Below are positions 35,819-43,874 of a stretch of 64,000 bases of DNA, in pieces. Every line of letters starts with the position of its first letter. Within the stretch, counting starts at the first letter, position 1. Origin of the DNA: an uncultured bacterium (GTDB lineage: Bacteria > Sysuimicrobiota > Sysuimicrobiia > Sysuimicrobiales > Sysuimicrobiaceae); assembly GCA_938028835.1 (NCBI GenBank), contig CALIMJ010000019.1:1-64000 (forward strand), read 5' to 3'. A program made the translations under genes and the position numbers. Under the pieces are notes generated by a model. That model was not told where the DNA came from. It was given only the letters and a program-made list of their open reading frames with translations, and did no database searches.

Positions 35819-36079
35819 ATGACCTGTCCGTACTGTAACAGCGAGAACGTGGTCTGCAACGTGACCATCCGGTGGAACCAGGTGCGGGGCGTGTTCGTCC
35901 CGCGCCGGGGCCACTACTGCACCACCTGCGGCAAGTCCTTCGAGCCGACGCCGGAGGACGGGCTCAGCCTGTCCGCGGTGGTCCTGGAGGAGATCACCCC
36001 GGCCATCCGCAAGCTCCAGGAAAGCGGGGACGTGATCGTGGTCCGGCACCGGGAAGGGGTCCACGAGGTCATCTACTGA
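35819..36079 (+). CDS. Small zinc-ribbon protein of unknown function (86 aa)
   Basis: The protein begins MTCPYCNSENVVCNV and has a second pair, CTTCG, forming a probable Cys4 zinc ribbon. An ordered tail with the pattern VVLEEITPAIRKLQES and a terminal VHEVIY follows. The type resembles YgiT-like or toxin-antitoxin-associated zinc fingers but lacks the HTH part, so I do not assign a function. GAGGG is immediately before the ATG and GGAGG lies further upstream. It is isolated between rnpB and mraZ. Confidence 0.75.
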   Translation: MTCPYCNSENVVCNVTIRWNQVRGVFVPRRGHYCTTCGKSFEPTPEDGLSLSAVVLEEITPAIRKLQESGDVIVVRHREGVHEVIY

Positions 36080-36211
36080 TGAAGACGCCCCGCTAGCCCT
36101 CCACCCAAAGGCGCGGAGCAGCACACCAAACAGGCGAACGTTCTTACGGTCCGGTCCGGTTGCGAAATTCTCTTGCAACACGGCAGGATTCGTGGTGTCT
36201 TGAGCGTAAGG

Positions 36212-36236
36212 TGGGGATAAGTGGGAAACATGGGGG
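36212..36236 (+). promoter_or_regulatory. MraZ-type operator repeats upstream of mraZ
   Basis: Three TGGGG/A pentamers occur at 36212, 36222 and 36231, spaced 10 and 9 bp, about 25-50 nt before the mraZ start. MraZ from other bacteria binds direct TGGGN repeats with about 10-bp period in its own promoter. This is therefore a likely autoregulatory operator for the dcw operon. Confidence 0.7.
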
Positions 36237-36260
36237 GATTCTCCCAAACCGTAGGGACGG

Positions 36261-36683
36261 ATGCTCAAAGGGGAATACGAGTACACCCTGGACGACCGGG
36301 GCCGCTTGGTGATGCCGCCCCGATTCAGGGGACCCATGGGAGAGCGGTTCGTGGCCACGCGGGGTTTCGACGGGTGTGTGGTGCTGTACCCCTTGCTGGA
36401 GTGGCAGCGGGTGGAGGCCAAGCTGGCCGCCGAGCCGCTGGAGAACCGTCGGCTGGTGCGCTACCTGCTGGGCTCCGCGGTGGAGTGCGAGCTGGACCGG
36501 CAGGGCCGCTTTCTCCTCCCTCAACCCCTCCGGGACCACGCGGGCATCAACCGGGACGCGGTGGTGGTGGGCTTGGTCAACAAAGTGGAGGTCTGGAGCA
36601 AGGAACGGTGGCACGCCTACCTCCAGAGCACCGCCGAGGACGAGGTGGCCCTGCTGGAGGGGCTTCGCGGACTGAACCTGTAG
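36261..36683 (+). CDS. mraZ: Transcriptional regulator MraZ
   Basis: MraZ is an AbrB-like DNA-binding protein that heads the dcw cluster and represses it. The 140-residue protein has the two duplicated SpoVT/AbrB-like halves, with MLKGEYEYTLDDRGRLVMPPRFR in the first and ELDRQGRFLLPQPLR in the second (each with the conserved DxxGR). The TGGGN repeats directly upstream fit autoregulation. Confidence 0.96.
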   Translation: MLKGEYEYTLDDRGRLVMPPRFRGPMGERFVATRGFDGCVVLYPLLEWQRVEAKLAAEPLENRRLVRYLLGSAVECELDRQGRFLLPQPLRDHAGINRDAVVVGLVNKVEVWSKERWHAYLQSTAEDEVALLEGLRGLNL

Positions 36684-36850
36684 CCGGCAGATGGTGGGAG
36701 GGAAGCTACGCGCGGAGAGACCGGGGCCCGGGCTGCATCCCGACGCAGCGACGACGCCGCACGCACGCACCGTCGCTCGCTCCAACCCCCCTGCTCCACG
36801 CCCAGCCGACGCAGCGCGGACGCACCGACCCCGGGCCCCGATCCCTCCGC
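36684..36850 (+). other. mraZ-rsmH spacer with a 10-bp inverted repeat
   Basis: No gene is visible. GGGGCCCGGG (36723-36732) and CCCGGGCCCC (36830-36839) can pair across 97 nt of C-rich, purine-poor sequence. A further TGGGAGGG near 36691 resembles an MraZ pentamer. The purpose is unknown; a leader RNA structure before rsmH is possible. Confidence 0.4.
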
Positions 36851-37762
36851 GTGCGGCACCGTGACGCTTCCCCTGGCCGGCATCCGGTGCACGTCCCGGT
36901 CCTCGTGGACGCGGTCCTGGAGTGGCTGCAACCCCGCCCGGGCGGGGTGTACGTGGACGCCACGGTGGGAGCCGGGGGGCACGCGGAGCGGATCCTGGAA
37001 GCCTGCGGGCCCGACGGGCAACTGGTGGGCATTGACCGGGACCCCGAGGCACTGGAGGCCGCCGGGCGACGCCTGTCCCGCTTTACCAGCCGGGTCCGCC
37101 TGGTAGGCGGGGACTTCAGGCACCTGCGGGACCTGCTGCAGGAGGCGGGCGTGCGGGAGGCGGACGGGATCCTTTTCGACCTCGGGGTTTCGAGCCTACA
37201 GCTGGAGCGGGCGGAGCGGGGCTTCAGCTTCCATCTGCCCGGCCCCCTGGACATGCGTATGGACCCGCGCCAGCGGCACACTGCCGCCGACCTGGTGAAC
37301 GGGCTGCCGGAAGACCAGCTGGCGGAGCTGCTCCGGCGGTACGGGGAGGAGCCGTTCGCCCGGCGGATCGCCCGGTCCATCGTCCGCCGCAGGCCCCTGC
37401 GCACCACCACGGACTTGGTGGAGGCCATCCAGGCCGCGGTGCCGCGTAGCCGCTGGCCCAGCCGGATCCACGTGGCGACCCGGACCTTCCAGGCCCTTCG
37501 GATTGCCACCAACCAGGAGCTGGAAGCCCTGGAGGCCGCACTGGCACAGGTGCCAGACGTCCTGCGGCCCGGGGCCCGTGTGGTGGTGATCTCCTTCCAC
37601 TCCCTGGAGGACCGCCTGGTCAAGCAGGCCTTCCGGTCTGACCCGAGGCTGCGGCCGCTGACCCGCAAGCCGGCGCGGCCAGGGCCGGAGGAAGTCCGGC
37701 AGAACCCCCGGGCCCGCAGCGCGCGCCTGAGGGCTGCGGAGCGGGTGGAGGCCGTCCGGTGA
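36851..37762 (+). CDS. rsmH: 16S rRNA N4-cytosine methyltransferase RsmH (MraW)
   Basis: RsmH methylates C1402 of 16S rRNA. Motifs HVPVLVDAVLEWLQP, VDATVGAGGHAERIL, LFDLGVSSLQLE, GPLDMRMD, TFQALRIATNQEL and VISFHSLEDRLVK are intact. GTG 36851 gives a 13-residue lead before the first conserved His; GTG 36887 would remove it. Neither has a good ribosome site. The 3' end overlaps ftsL by 4 nt. Confidence 0.95.
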   Translation: MRHRDASPGRHPVHVPVLVDAVLEWLQPRPGGVYVDATVGAGGHAERILEACGPDGQLVGIDRDPEALEAAGRRLSRFTSRVRLVGGDFRHLRDLLQEAGVREADGILFDLGVSSLQLERAERGFSFHLPGPLDMRMDPRQRHTAADLVNGLPEDQLAELLRRYGEEPFARRIARSIVRRRPLRTTTDLVEAIQAAVPRSRWPSRIHVATRTFQALRIATNQELEALEAALAQVPDVLRPGARVVVISFHSLEDRLVKQAFRSDPRLRPLTRKPARPGPEEVRQNPRARSARLRAAERVEAVR

Positions 37763-38223
37763 CCGCGGCGCAGCGCAAGCACCGCACCTACCCGGTCCTG
37801 CTGCCGAAGGAGGCTGGGCTCGCCCGGCGGCAGACCCGGAGGCACAAGCCCCATCCCGTGGCCAGGGGCCTGGCGCTTTTGGTCCTTCTGGGCGCACCGT
37901 TGCTGGGCCACGTGTGGCTGGAGAGCCAGGCCGCACAGGCGGGCTACCGGCTGCGCGCTCTGCGGCAGGAGGTGGCACAGCTGGAGAGGGAGCGGCATGC
38001 GTTGCGCAGCCGGGAAGCCTCCCTGCGGGCCCCCGACCGTCTGGAGCGTTTGGCCGCCCGGCTCGGGCTGCGGCCGCCGTCTCCGGAGCAGCTGGCAGCG
38101 GCGGTGATCCCGTCGGAGCTCACCACGCCGCCGGCCGTGGCCCCTGCGCACACCTGGTGGCAGCGTATCGCTCAGGTCCTCCGGGACGCCGCAGCCTCGG
38201 CGGCAGAACCCGAGCGTCCATGA
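37759..38223 (+). CDS. ftsL: Cell division protein FtsL-like
   Basis: A 154-residue bitopic protein: basic cytoplasmic N-terminus, one transmembrane helix (ARGLALLVLLGAPLLGHVWL, about residues 35-54) and a periplasmic coiled coil (LRALRQEVAQLERERHALR). A short LxxxAxxLGL motif (LERLAARLGL) follows, typical of FtsL/DivIC. It forms a complex with FtsQ and FtsB-type proteins and activates FtsW-FtsI. Position between rsmH and ftsI confirms it. Its Pro/Ala-rich tail is longer than usual. Confidence 0.88.
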   Translation: MTAAQRKHRTYPVLLPKEAGLARRQTRRHKPHPVARGLALLVLLGAPLLGHVWLESQAAQAGYRLRALRQEVAQLERERHALRSREASLRAPDRLERLAARLGLRPPSPEQLAAAVIPSELTTPPAVAPAHTWWQRIAQVLRDAAASAAEPERP

Positions 38224-39986
38224 AGCGCCGCCGGTCTTCCCCTAGGGGGCCCTGGGTGGGGTCCCCGCAGGTCCTGGCCCTTTCCCGCCGCCGGCTGAAG
38301 CTGCTGGCGGTGGTGTGGCTGCTGTCCCTGACGGGCGTGGCCGGCCGCGTGGCCTACCTGCAAACGCCGAAGTTCGACAACCTGAGGCAGCTGGGGCGAA
38401 GGCAGCAGGTGGACACGGTCACCCTGCCCGCTTCCCGGGGCCGCATCTACGACCGGGCCGGCCGTGAGCTGGCCTCCAACGTCGTGCGGGACTCCGTGTA
38501 CGCGGTGCCGCGCGCCATCCGAGACCCCGAGGGCTTCGCCCGCCGGGTGGGGCCGGTGCTGGGGATGGACCCGGCGACGGTGGTGGACCGCGTGCGGCGG
38601 GGCGGCTATTTCGTCTGGCTGGCGCGCCAAATTCCCCCGGAGACCGCCGCGCGTCTGCGAGAGCTGGATCTGGACCAGGAGCTGGGGTTCGAACCCGAGG
38701 AAAGGCGGGTGTATCCTGCGGGATCCCTGGCCGCGCACGTGTTGGGCTTCACGGGGGTGGACAACCAGGGGCTTGCGGGCCTCGAGCTGCAGTACGACGG
38801 AGTTCTCCGGGGACGCCCCGGCCGCGCGCTGCGGGTGCGGGACGGTCTGGGCCGCGAGATCCTGGAGGGGCGGCAGGTGCTCTCCCCCGGCCGGCGCGGC
38901 TCCGACCTGGTGCTGGCGCTGGACAGCGTAATCCAGCACGTGGCGGAGCGGGAACTGGAGCGGACCGTCGCGCAGTACCGGGCGCGGGGCGGCGCGGCCG
39001 TGGCCATGGACGTGGACACGGGGGAGCTACTGGCCCTGGCCAACATCCCGGGCTTCGACCCCAACCGGATCCCGGAAAACGCCCAGGTCTGGCGCAACCG
39101 CGCCCTGGAGGGTTACGAGCCAGGCTCCACCCTGAAGCTGGCGACCGTGGCTGCGGCCCTGGAGGCGGGCGTGGTGGAGGCGCGGTCACGCTTTCGGTGC
39201 CCTGGCTTCCTCCGGATCCCCGGGGGTTACACCATCCGCGAGGCACACGGCGAAGCCCACGGCCGGGTTGACTTGGCCGGCGTGGTGCGCCTTTCCTGCA
39301 ACGTGGCGGCGGCACAGGTGGGCTTGGCGCTGGGACCGCAGCGGCTGCACGACTTCCTCACCCGCTTCGGCTTCGGTCAGACCACCGGGGTCGACCTGCC
39401 CGGGGAGTCCGCGGGCATCCTCCGACCGGCCTCTCAGTGGTCCGGCACCGACCCCTACGTGGTGGCCATCGGGCAGGGCGTAGCAGTCACGCCCCTGCAA
39501 CTGCTGCGCTTCGTGGCCGCGGTGGCCAACGGAGGCTACCTGGTCCGGCCCCACGTGGCGGTGGCGATCCGGACACCCGAGGGTAGCCTGCGGAGGCTGG
39601 ATGCGGGCCAGCGGGTTCGCGTGCTGTCGCCGACCGTTGCACACGCGCTTCTGCGCATGATGGAGGGCACGGTGACGGACGGCACCGGGACTCGGGCGGC
39701 GGTTCGGGGCTACCGGGTGGCAGGCAAGACCGGCACCGCCCAGAAGCCTTCCCCGGACGGCGGGTACGAACCCGGCCGGTACGTGGCGTCCTTCGTGGGG
39801 ATCGTGCCCGCAGACCGACCGCAGCTGGCCATCCTGGTGCTGGTGGACGAGCCCCGGGGTGCTTACTTCGGGGGCGTGGTGGCCGCGCCGGTCTTCAGCC
39901 GGATCGCCTCACAGGCGTTGTGGGTGCTTGGTGTCCCCCCGAGCGAGTCCACCCCTCGGGTCGTGCGACACCGGGGAGGCGATTGA
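38220..39986 (+). CDS. ftsI: Division transpeptidase FtsI (class B PBP)
   Basis: FtsI cross-links septal peptidoglycan with FtsW as partner. The 588-residue protein has a transmembrane helix near residue 25, the pedestal motif PASRGRIYDRAGRELA and an intact transpeptidase domain: Ser303-x-x-Lys306 (PGSTLK), SCN and KTGTAQ. No C-terminal PASTA domains are present. ATG 38220 overlaps the ftsL stop. Its intact motifs contrast with the degenerate bPBP at 24.6 kb. Confidence 0.96.
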   Translation: MKRRRSSPRGPWVGSPQVLALSRRRLKLLAVVWLLSLTGVAGRVAYLQTPKFDNLRQLGRRQQVDTVTLPASRGRIYDRAGRELASNVVRDSVYAVPRAIRDPEGFARRVGPVLGMDPATVVDRVRRGGYFVWLARQIPPETAARLRELDLDQELGFEPEERRVYPAGSLAAHVLGFTGVDNQGLAGLELQYDGVLRGRPGRALRVRDGLGREILEGRQVLSPGRRGSDLVLALDSVIQHVAERELERTVAQYRARGGAAVAMDVDTGELLALANIPGFDPNRIPENAQVWRNRALEGYEPGSTLKLATVAAALEAGVVEARSRFRCPGFLRIPGGYTIREAHGEAHGRVDLAGVVRLSCNVAAAQVGLALGPQRLHDFLTRFGFGQTTGVDLPGESAGILRPASQWSGTDPYVVAIGQGVAVTPLQLLRFVAAVANGGYLVRPHVAVAIRTPEGSLRRLDAGQRVRVLSPTVAHALLRMMEGTVTDGTGTRAAVRGYRVAGKTGTAQKPSPDGGYEPGRYVASFVGIVPADRPQLAILVLVDEPRGAYFGGVVAAPVFSRIASQALWVLGVPPSESTPRVVRHRGGD

Positions 39987-40036
39987 GGTCAGACCCCTGA
40001 GCGTGGGTCCGGTGCGGGAGTGGGTGGGAGTCGCCT

Positions 40037-40042
40037 TATAAT
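40037..40042 (+). promoter_or_regulatory. Candidate -10 element before murE
   Basis: A perfect TATAAT lies 25 nt before the murE TTG start, in the only real gap (81 nt) of the ftsI-murE junction. No convincing -35 hexamer is seen at 16-18 bp, so it would need an activator or another sigma factor, or it is fortuitous. Confidence 0.4.
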
Positions 40043-40067
40043 TTGGGAGGTCCGCGGGGAATCCGCC

Positions 40068-41546
40068 TTGCGTCTTCGAGAGCTGATCTCCAACCTACGC
40101 AGCTACCGGCTGCAGGGTCCGGACTCGGTGGAGGTGCGCGGGATCGCCTACGACTCTCGGCGCGTCCGCCCAGGAGACCTGTTCTGCGCGGTACCGGGCC
40201 AGCGCCACGACGGCCACCGGTTCGTGGAGGAGGCATGCGCGCGAGGTGCGGTGGCGGTCCTCGTGGAGCGGCCGGTGAAGGCGTCCGTCCCGCAGGTGGT
40301 GGTCCCGTCCGTGCGGGAAGCCATGGGCCCGCTGGCGTCCGCGTTCTGGGGCCACCCGTCCCATCAGCTGGAGGTGGTAGGGGTCACCGGAACCAACGGC
40401 AAAGGTGCGGTGACGTTCCTGGTCCGCGCGGTGCTGGAAGCCGCGGGGGTTCCCTGCGGGGTTGTGGGGACCCTGGGCGCCTGGGTCGGCGGTGGCTGGG
40501 AGCCCCTGGAGCGTACCACGCCCGAGGCACCGGACCTGCATGCCCTGCTGAGCCGCATGGTCGGTGCGGGGCTTCGGGCGGCCGCGGTGGAGGTGGCCTC
40601 CCATGCCCTGGCCCAGGAGAGGGTGGGCGGGGTGCGCTTCCGGGTGGCCGCCTTCACGAACCTCACCCAGGACCACCTGGACTTCCACGGCACGTGGGAA
40701 GCCTATCGGGACGCCAAGGCGAAGCTGTTCCAGCGGGTGGATCCCGACGGGCTGAGCGTGGTGAACCGGGACGACCCGCACGGCGCCTACATGGCGTCCT
40801 GCAGTCGGGCCCCGGTGCTCACCTACGGCCTCACGAGCCGCGCGGCGGTACGGGCTCACGAGGTGCGGGTGGGCCGGGATGGATGTACGTTCGAGGCGGT
40901 CACACCCGCGGGCCGTGTGGGCGTCCGTCTGCGCCTGGTGGGTCGGTTCAACGTGTACAACGCCCTGTGCGCGCTGGCGGTGGGGGTGTACCGGGGCGTG
41001 TCGCTGGAGGCCGCCGCCCGCGCCCTGGAGTCCGTACGGGCCATCCCCGGGCGGTTCGAGCGGATCGAGGCGGGCCAGCCGTTCTCGGTGGTGGTGGACT
41101 ACGCGCACACGCCGGACGGGTTGGCGAACGTATTGGCCGCCGCCCGGGAGATCACAGGGGGACGGGTGATCGTGGTCTTCGGCTGCGGCGGGGATCGGGA
41201 TCGTGGGAAGAGGCCCCACATGGGGCAGGTAGCGGCCCGGATGGCAGACCACGTGGTGGTGACCAGCGACAACCCCCGCAGCGAGGACCCCCTGGCCATC
41301 GTGGCGGATATCCTGCAGGGCCTGCGCAGCGCGGAGGGGTCGGCTGCCTCGTACGACGTGGAGCCGGACCGGGGCCAAGCCATCCGCAAGGCCCTACGCC
41401 TGGCGAAACCGGACGACGTGGTGCTCATCTGCGGCAAGGGGCATGAAACCGTACAGGTGTTTGCCGATCGCACCGTGCCGTTCGACGACCGTCAGGAAGC
41501 CCGGCGCGCCCTGCGGGAGCTGGGCTGGGAGGCAACCGAAGCGTGA
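40068..41546 (+). CDS. murE: UDP-MurNAc-tripeptide synthetase MurE, meso-DAP type
   Basis: MurE adds the third residue of the stem peptide. DNPRSEDP is the signature of meso-diaminopimelate-adding enzymes, and the carbamylated-Lys region YRDAKAKLF is present. The P-loop reads VTGTNGKGAVTFL: the Thr after Lys112, which contacts Mg-ATP, is Gly. TTG 40068 is chosen because the family N-terminus (LRLRELISNL) begins there with GGGGA 7 nt upstream; the GTG at 40020 would precede the TATAAT. Length 492 aa. Confidence 0.93.
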   Translation: MRLRELISNLRSYRLQGPDSVEVRGIAYDSRRVRPGDLFCAVPGQRHDGHRFVEEACARGAVAVLVERPVKASVPQVVVPSVREAMGPLASAFWGHPSHQLEVVGVTGTNGKGAVTFLVRAVLEAAGVPCGVVGTLGAWVGGGWEPLERTTPEAPDLHALLSRMVGAGLRAAAVEVASHALAQERVGGVRFRVAAFTNLTQDHLDFHGTWEAYRDAKAKLFQRVDPDGLSVVNRDDPHGAYMASCSRAPVLTYGLTSRAAVRAHEVRVGRDGCTFEAVTPAGRVGVRLRLVGRFNVYNALCALAVGVYRGVSLEAAARALESVRAIPGRFERIEAGQPFSVVVDYAHTPDGLANVLAAAREITGGRVIVVFGCGGDRDRGKRPHMGQVAARMADHVVVTSDNPRSEDPLAIVADILQGLRSAEGSAASYDVEPDRGQAIRKALRLAKPDDVVLICGKGHETVQVFADRTVPFDDRQEARRALRELGWEATEA

Positions 41547-42925
41547 CGGGGGAGTTCCGGGTCCTGACGGTGGAGGAGGTGGCCCGGGCCACGGGCGGCC
41601 ACCTCGTCCAGGGCGACCCGGGCACCCCCCTGCGTTCCGTCAGCACCGATAGCCGGAGCTGCAGCCCCGGGGCGCTGTTCGTCGCCCTGCGGGGACCGCG
41701 ACGGGACGGGCACGATTTCGTCGGTGACGCGTCGCGGCGCGGGGCCGCGGCTGCGCTGGTGACCCGGCCGTTGGAGGTGGCCCTGGCCCAGGTCCACGTC
41801 CCCGACACCCGGGTAGCCCTGCTGCCCCTGGCGGCGGCGTGGCGCGCGCGGTTCCCGGTGACGGTGGTCGGGGTGACGGGCAGCGTGGGTAAGTCCACCA
41901 CGGTCCAGATGGTGGCCGCGGTCCTGCGGACGCGTTTTCCCGTGCGGGCCTCGCAGCCCGAGTGGAACGCGGAGCTGGGCGTTCCCCTCACGGTATTCGG
42001 GCTGCGGCCGGAGCACCGCTACGCGGTGGTGGAGCTGGCGATGCGGGGGATGGGGCAGATCGCGGAGCTGTGCTGCGTGGTCCGCCCCCACGTGGGGATC
42101 GTGACCCGGGTGGGCGCGGCCCACACCGAACAGCTGGGGTCCGTGGAGCGCGTGGCCCAGGCCAAGGCGGAGCTGGTGGAGGCTTTACCCCCGGACGGCG
42201 TGGCGATCCTGAACGGGGACGACCCCCTCGTCCGTGGGATGGCGGGCCGGACTGCCGGGAAGGTGGTGCTGTGCGGTACGGCGGACGACTGCGAGGTCCG
42301 AGCGGACCGGGTTGAGGTGGCCGAGGACGGCGTGCGGTTTGTGGTCCGGGCAGGCAGGGAGTCCGTGCAGGGCTTCCTGCCCGTGCCCTCGCGTCACCTG
42401 ATTGCCAACGCCCTGGCAGCCGTGGCGGCGGGGCTGCAGGCGGGCGTGGCGCTGGAGGAGGCGGTGGAAGCCCTGCGGGAGTTCCGACCGCCGCGCATGC
42501 GGCTGGAGGTGGTGCGGGCATCCGGAGACGTGCTGGTGGTCAACGACGCGTACAACGCCAGCCCCCTTTCGGTGGAGGCGGCCCTGGAGGCCGCGCGTGC
42601 GCTGCGGACGGGACGGCGGCTGGTGGCCGTGCTGGGGGAGATGCGGGAGCTGGGGGAGCTGGAAGTGCCGGCGCACCGGGAGGTGGGTAGGCGGTGTGCG
42701 GTGGAGGGCGTGGACCTGCTGGTCGCGGTAGGCGAGAGGAGCCGGGAGCTGGCGCAGGCCGCACTACAGGCAGGACTGCCCCGCGACCGTGTGGTGTGGG
42801 TCCCCGACGCCCAGGCGGCGGCCCTCGAGTTGAGCGGGCGGCTGCGGGCGGGCGACGTGGTGCTGGTGAAAGGCTCCCGGGCCGTGGGCCTCGAGCGGGT
42901 GGTGGAGGCCCTGCGAGACCGGTGA
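41543..42925 (+). CDS. murF: UDP-MurNAc-pentapeptide ligase MurF
   Basis: MurF adds D-Ala-D-Ala. The 460-residue protein has the N-terminal MurF domain (STDSRSCSPGALFVAL), a normal P-loop VTGSVGKSTTVQM, NAELGVPLTVF and VVNDAYNASPLS. The GTG start overlaps the murE stop. A ddl gene for the dipeptide is not in this cluster. Confidence 0.96.
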   Translation: MTGEFRVLTVEEVARATGGHLVQGDPGTPLRSVSTDSRSCSPGALFVALRGPRRDGHDFVGDASRRGAAAALVTRPLEVALAQVHVPDTRVALLPLAAAWRARFPVTVVGVTGSVGKSTTVQMVAAVLRTRFPVRASQPEWNAELGVPLTVFGLRPEHRYAVVELAMRGMGQIAELCCVVRPHVGIVTRVGAAHTEQLGSVERVAQAKAELVEALPPDGVAILNGDDPLVRGMAGRTAGKVVLCGTADDCEVRADRVEVAEDGVRFVVRAGRESVQGFLPVPSRHLIANALAAVAAGLQAGVALEEAVEALREFRPPRMRLEVVRASGDVLVVNDAYNASPLSVEAALEAARALRTGRRLVAVLGEMRELGELEVPAHREVGRRCAVEGVDLLVAVGERSRELAQAALQAGLPRDRVVWVPDAQAAALELSGRLRAGDVVLVKGSRAVGLERVVEALRDR

Positions 42926-43872
42926 CGCAGTGGGTGCTGTGGGGCGCGGTGGTGTCCGCCGGGGCCAGCGCGGCCCTGGCGGCGGCGCTGTTGCCCTGGC
43001 TGCGCCGGGCGGCACAGCAGCCCATCCGGGAAGACGCGCCCGCCCGGCACCGGCAGAAAGCCGGCACTCCGACCCTGGGTGGCTTGGCCATTCTCGGAGG
43101 GGCGGCTGCGGGGCTCGGTGCGTCAGGTGCGTGGGCTCCCACGGTGGCCGTGGCGGTAGCGGCGGTGGCCCTGTACGGCGCGGTGGGGCTGGTGGACGAC
43201 TGGCTTAGCCTGCGGCGCGGTCGAAACCTCGGGCTGCGGGCTCGCGAGAAGCTGGCCCTGCAGGTACCGGTGGCGGTGGGGGTGGGCTGGTACGCGGCCC
43301 GGAACCTAGCTCATGGCACCGGGCTGTGGCTCCCGGGGGGAGGGATGTGGGAGCTCGGGTGGGCGTACGTACTGTTCGCGGCCGTGTTCATGGTGGGGTT
43401 CGCCAACGGCACCAACCTGACCGACGGGCTGGACGGGCTGGCGGCGGGTTGCGCGGCCCTGGCCCTGGGCGCCTATGCGGTGGTGGCCCTGCGGACGGGG
43501 CAGCCCGAGCTCGCGGGTTTCGCGGCGTCCCTGGCGGGAGGCTGCCTGGGCTTTCTGTGGTTCAACGCGCACCCGGCCCAGGTCATCATGGGCGACGTGG
43601 GCTCCCAGGCCCTGGGAGCCGCGCTGAGCACCCTGGCGATCCTCACCCGCAGGGAGCTGTTGCTGTTCGTGGTGGGAGCGGTGTTCGTACTGGAGGCGGC
43701 GTCCGTGGTGGTACAGGTCACCTACTTCAAGCTGACGAAAGGCCGGCGGGTGTTCCGGAGCTCGCCCCTGCACCATCACTTCGAGCTGGCGGGTTGGGAG
43801 GAGCCCAAGATCGTCACGCGGTTCTGGGTGCTGGCGAGCCTGGCGGCGCTGGCCGGCTTGGTCCTGGTGTAG
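42922..43872 (+). CDS. mraY: Phospho-MurNAc-pentapeptide translocase MraY
   Basis: MraY makes lipid I from UDP-MurNAc-pentapeptide and undecaprenyl phosphate. About ten transmembrane helices are visible. Conserved loops are KAGTPTLGGLAI, GLVDDWLSL, NGTNLTDGLDGLA, MGDVGSQALGAAL (usually MGDTGSLALGG) and SPLHHHFE. GTG start overlaps murF. The 316-aa length is slightly short but complete. Confidence 0.95.
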   Translation: MTQWVLWGAVVSAGASAALAAALLPWLRRAAQQPIREDAPARHRQKAGTPTLGGLAILGGAAAGLGASGAWAPTVAVAVAAVALYGAVGLVDDWLSLRRGRNLGLRAREKLALQVPVAVGVGWYAARNLAHGTGLWLPGGGMWELGWAYVLFAAVFMVGFANGTNLTDGLDGLAAGCAALALGAYAVVALRTGQPELAGFAASLAGGCLGFLWFNAHPAQVIMGDVGSQALGAALSTLAILTRRELLLFVVGAVFVLEAASVVVQVTYFKLTKGRRVFRSSPLHHHFELAGWEEPKIVTRFWVLASLAALAGLVLV

Positions 43873-43874
43873 CC

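Noticed and set aside
36136-36143. GAACGTTC palindrome upstream of mraZ as a LexA (SOS) box
   Set aside because: The Bacillota and actinobacterial box needs four bases between GAAC and GTTC; here there are none.
36221-36850. In-frame extension of rsmH through mraZ
   Set aside because: The extension overlaps mraZ in another frame and lacks homology; RsmH homology begins near 36887.
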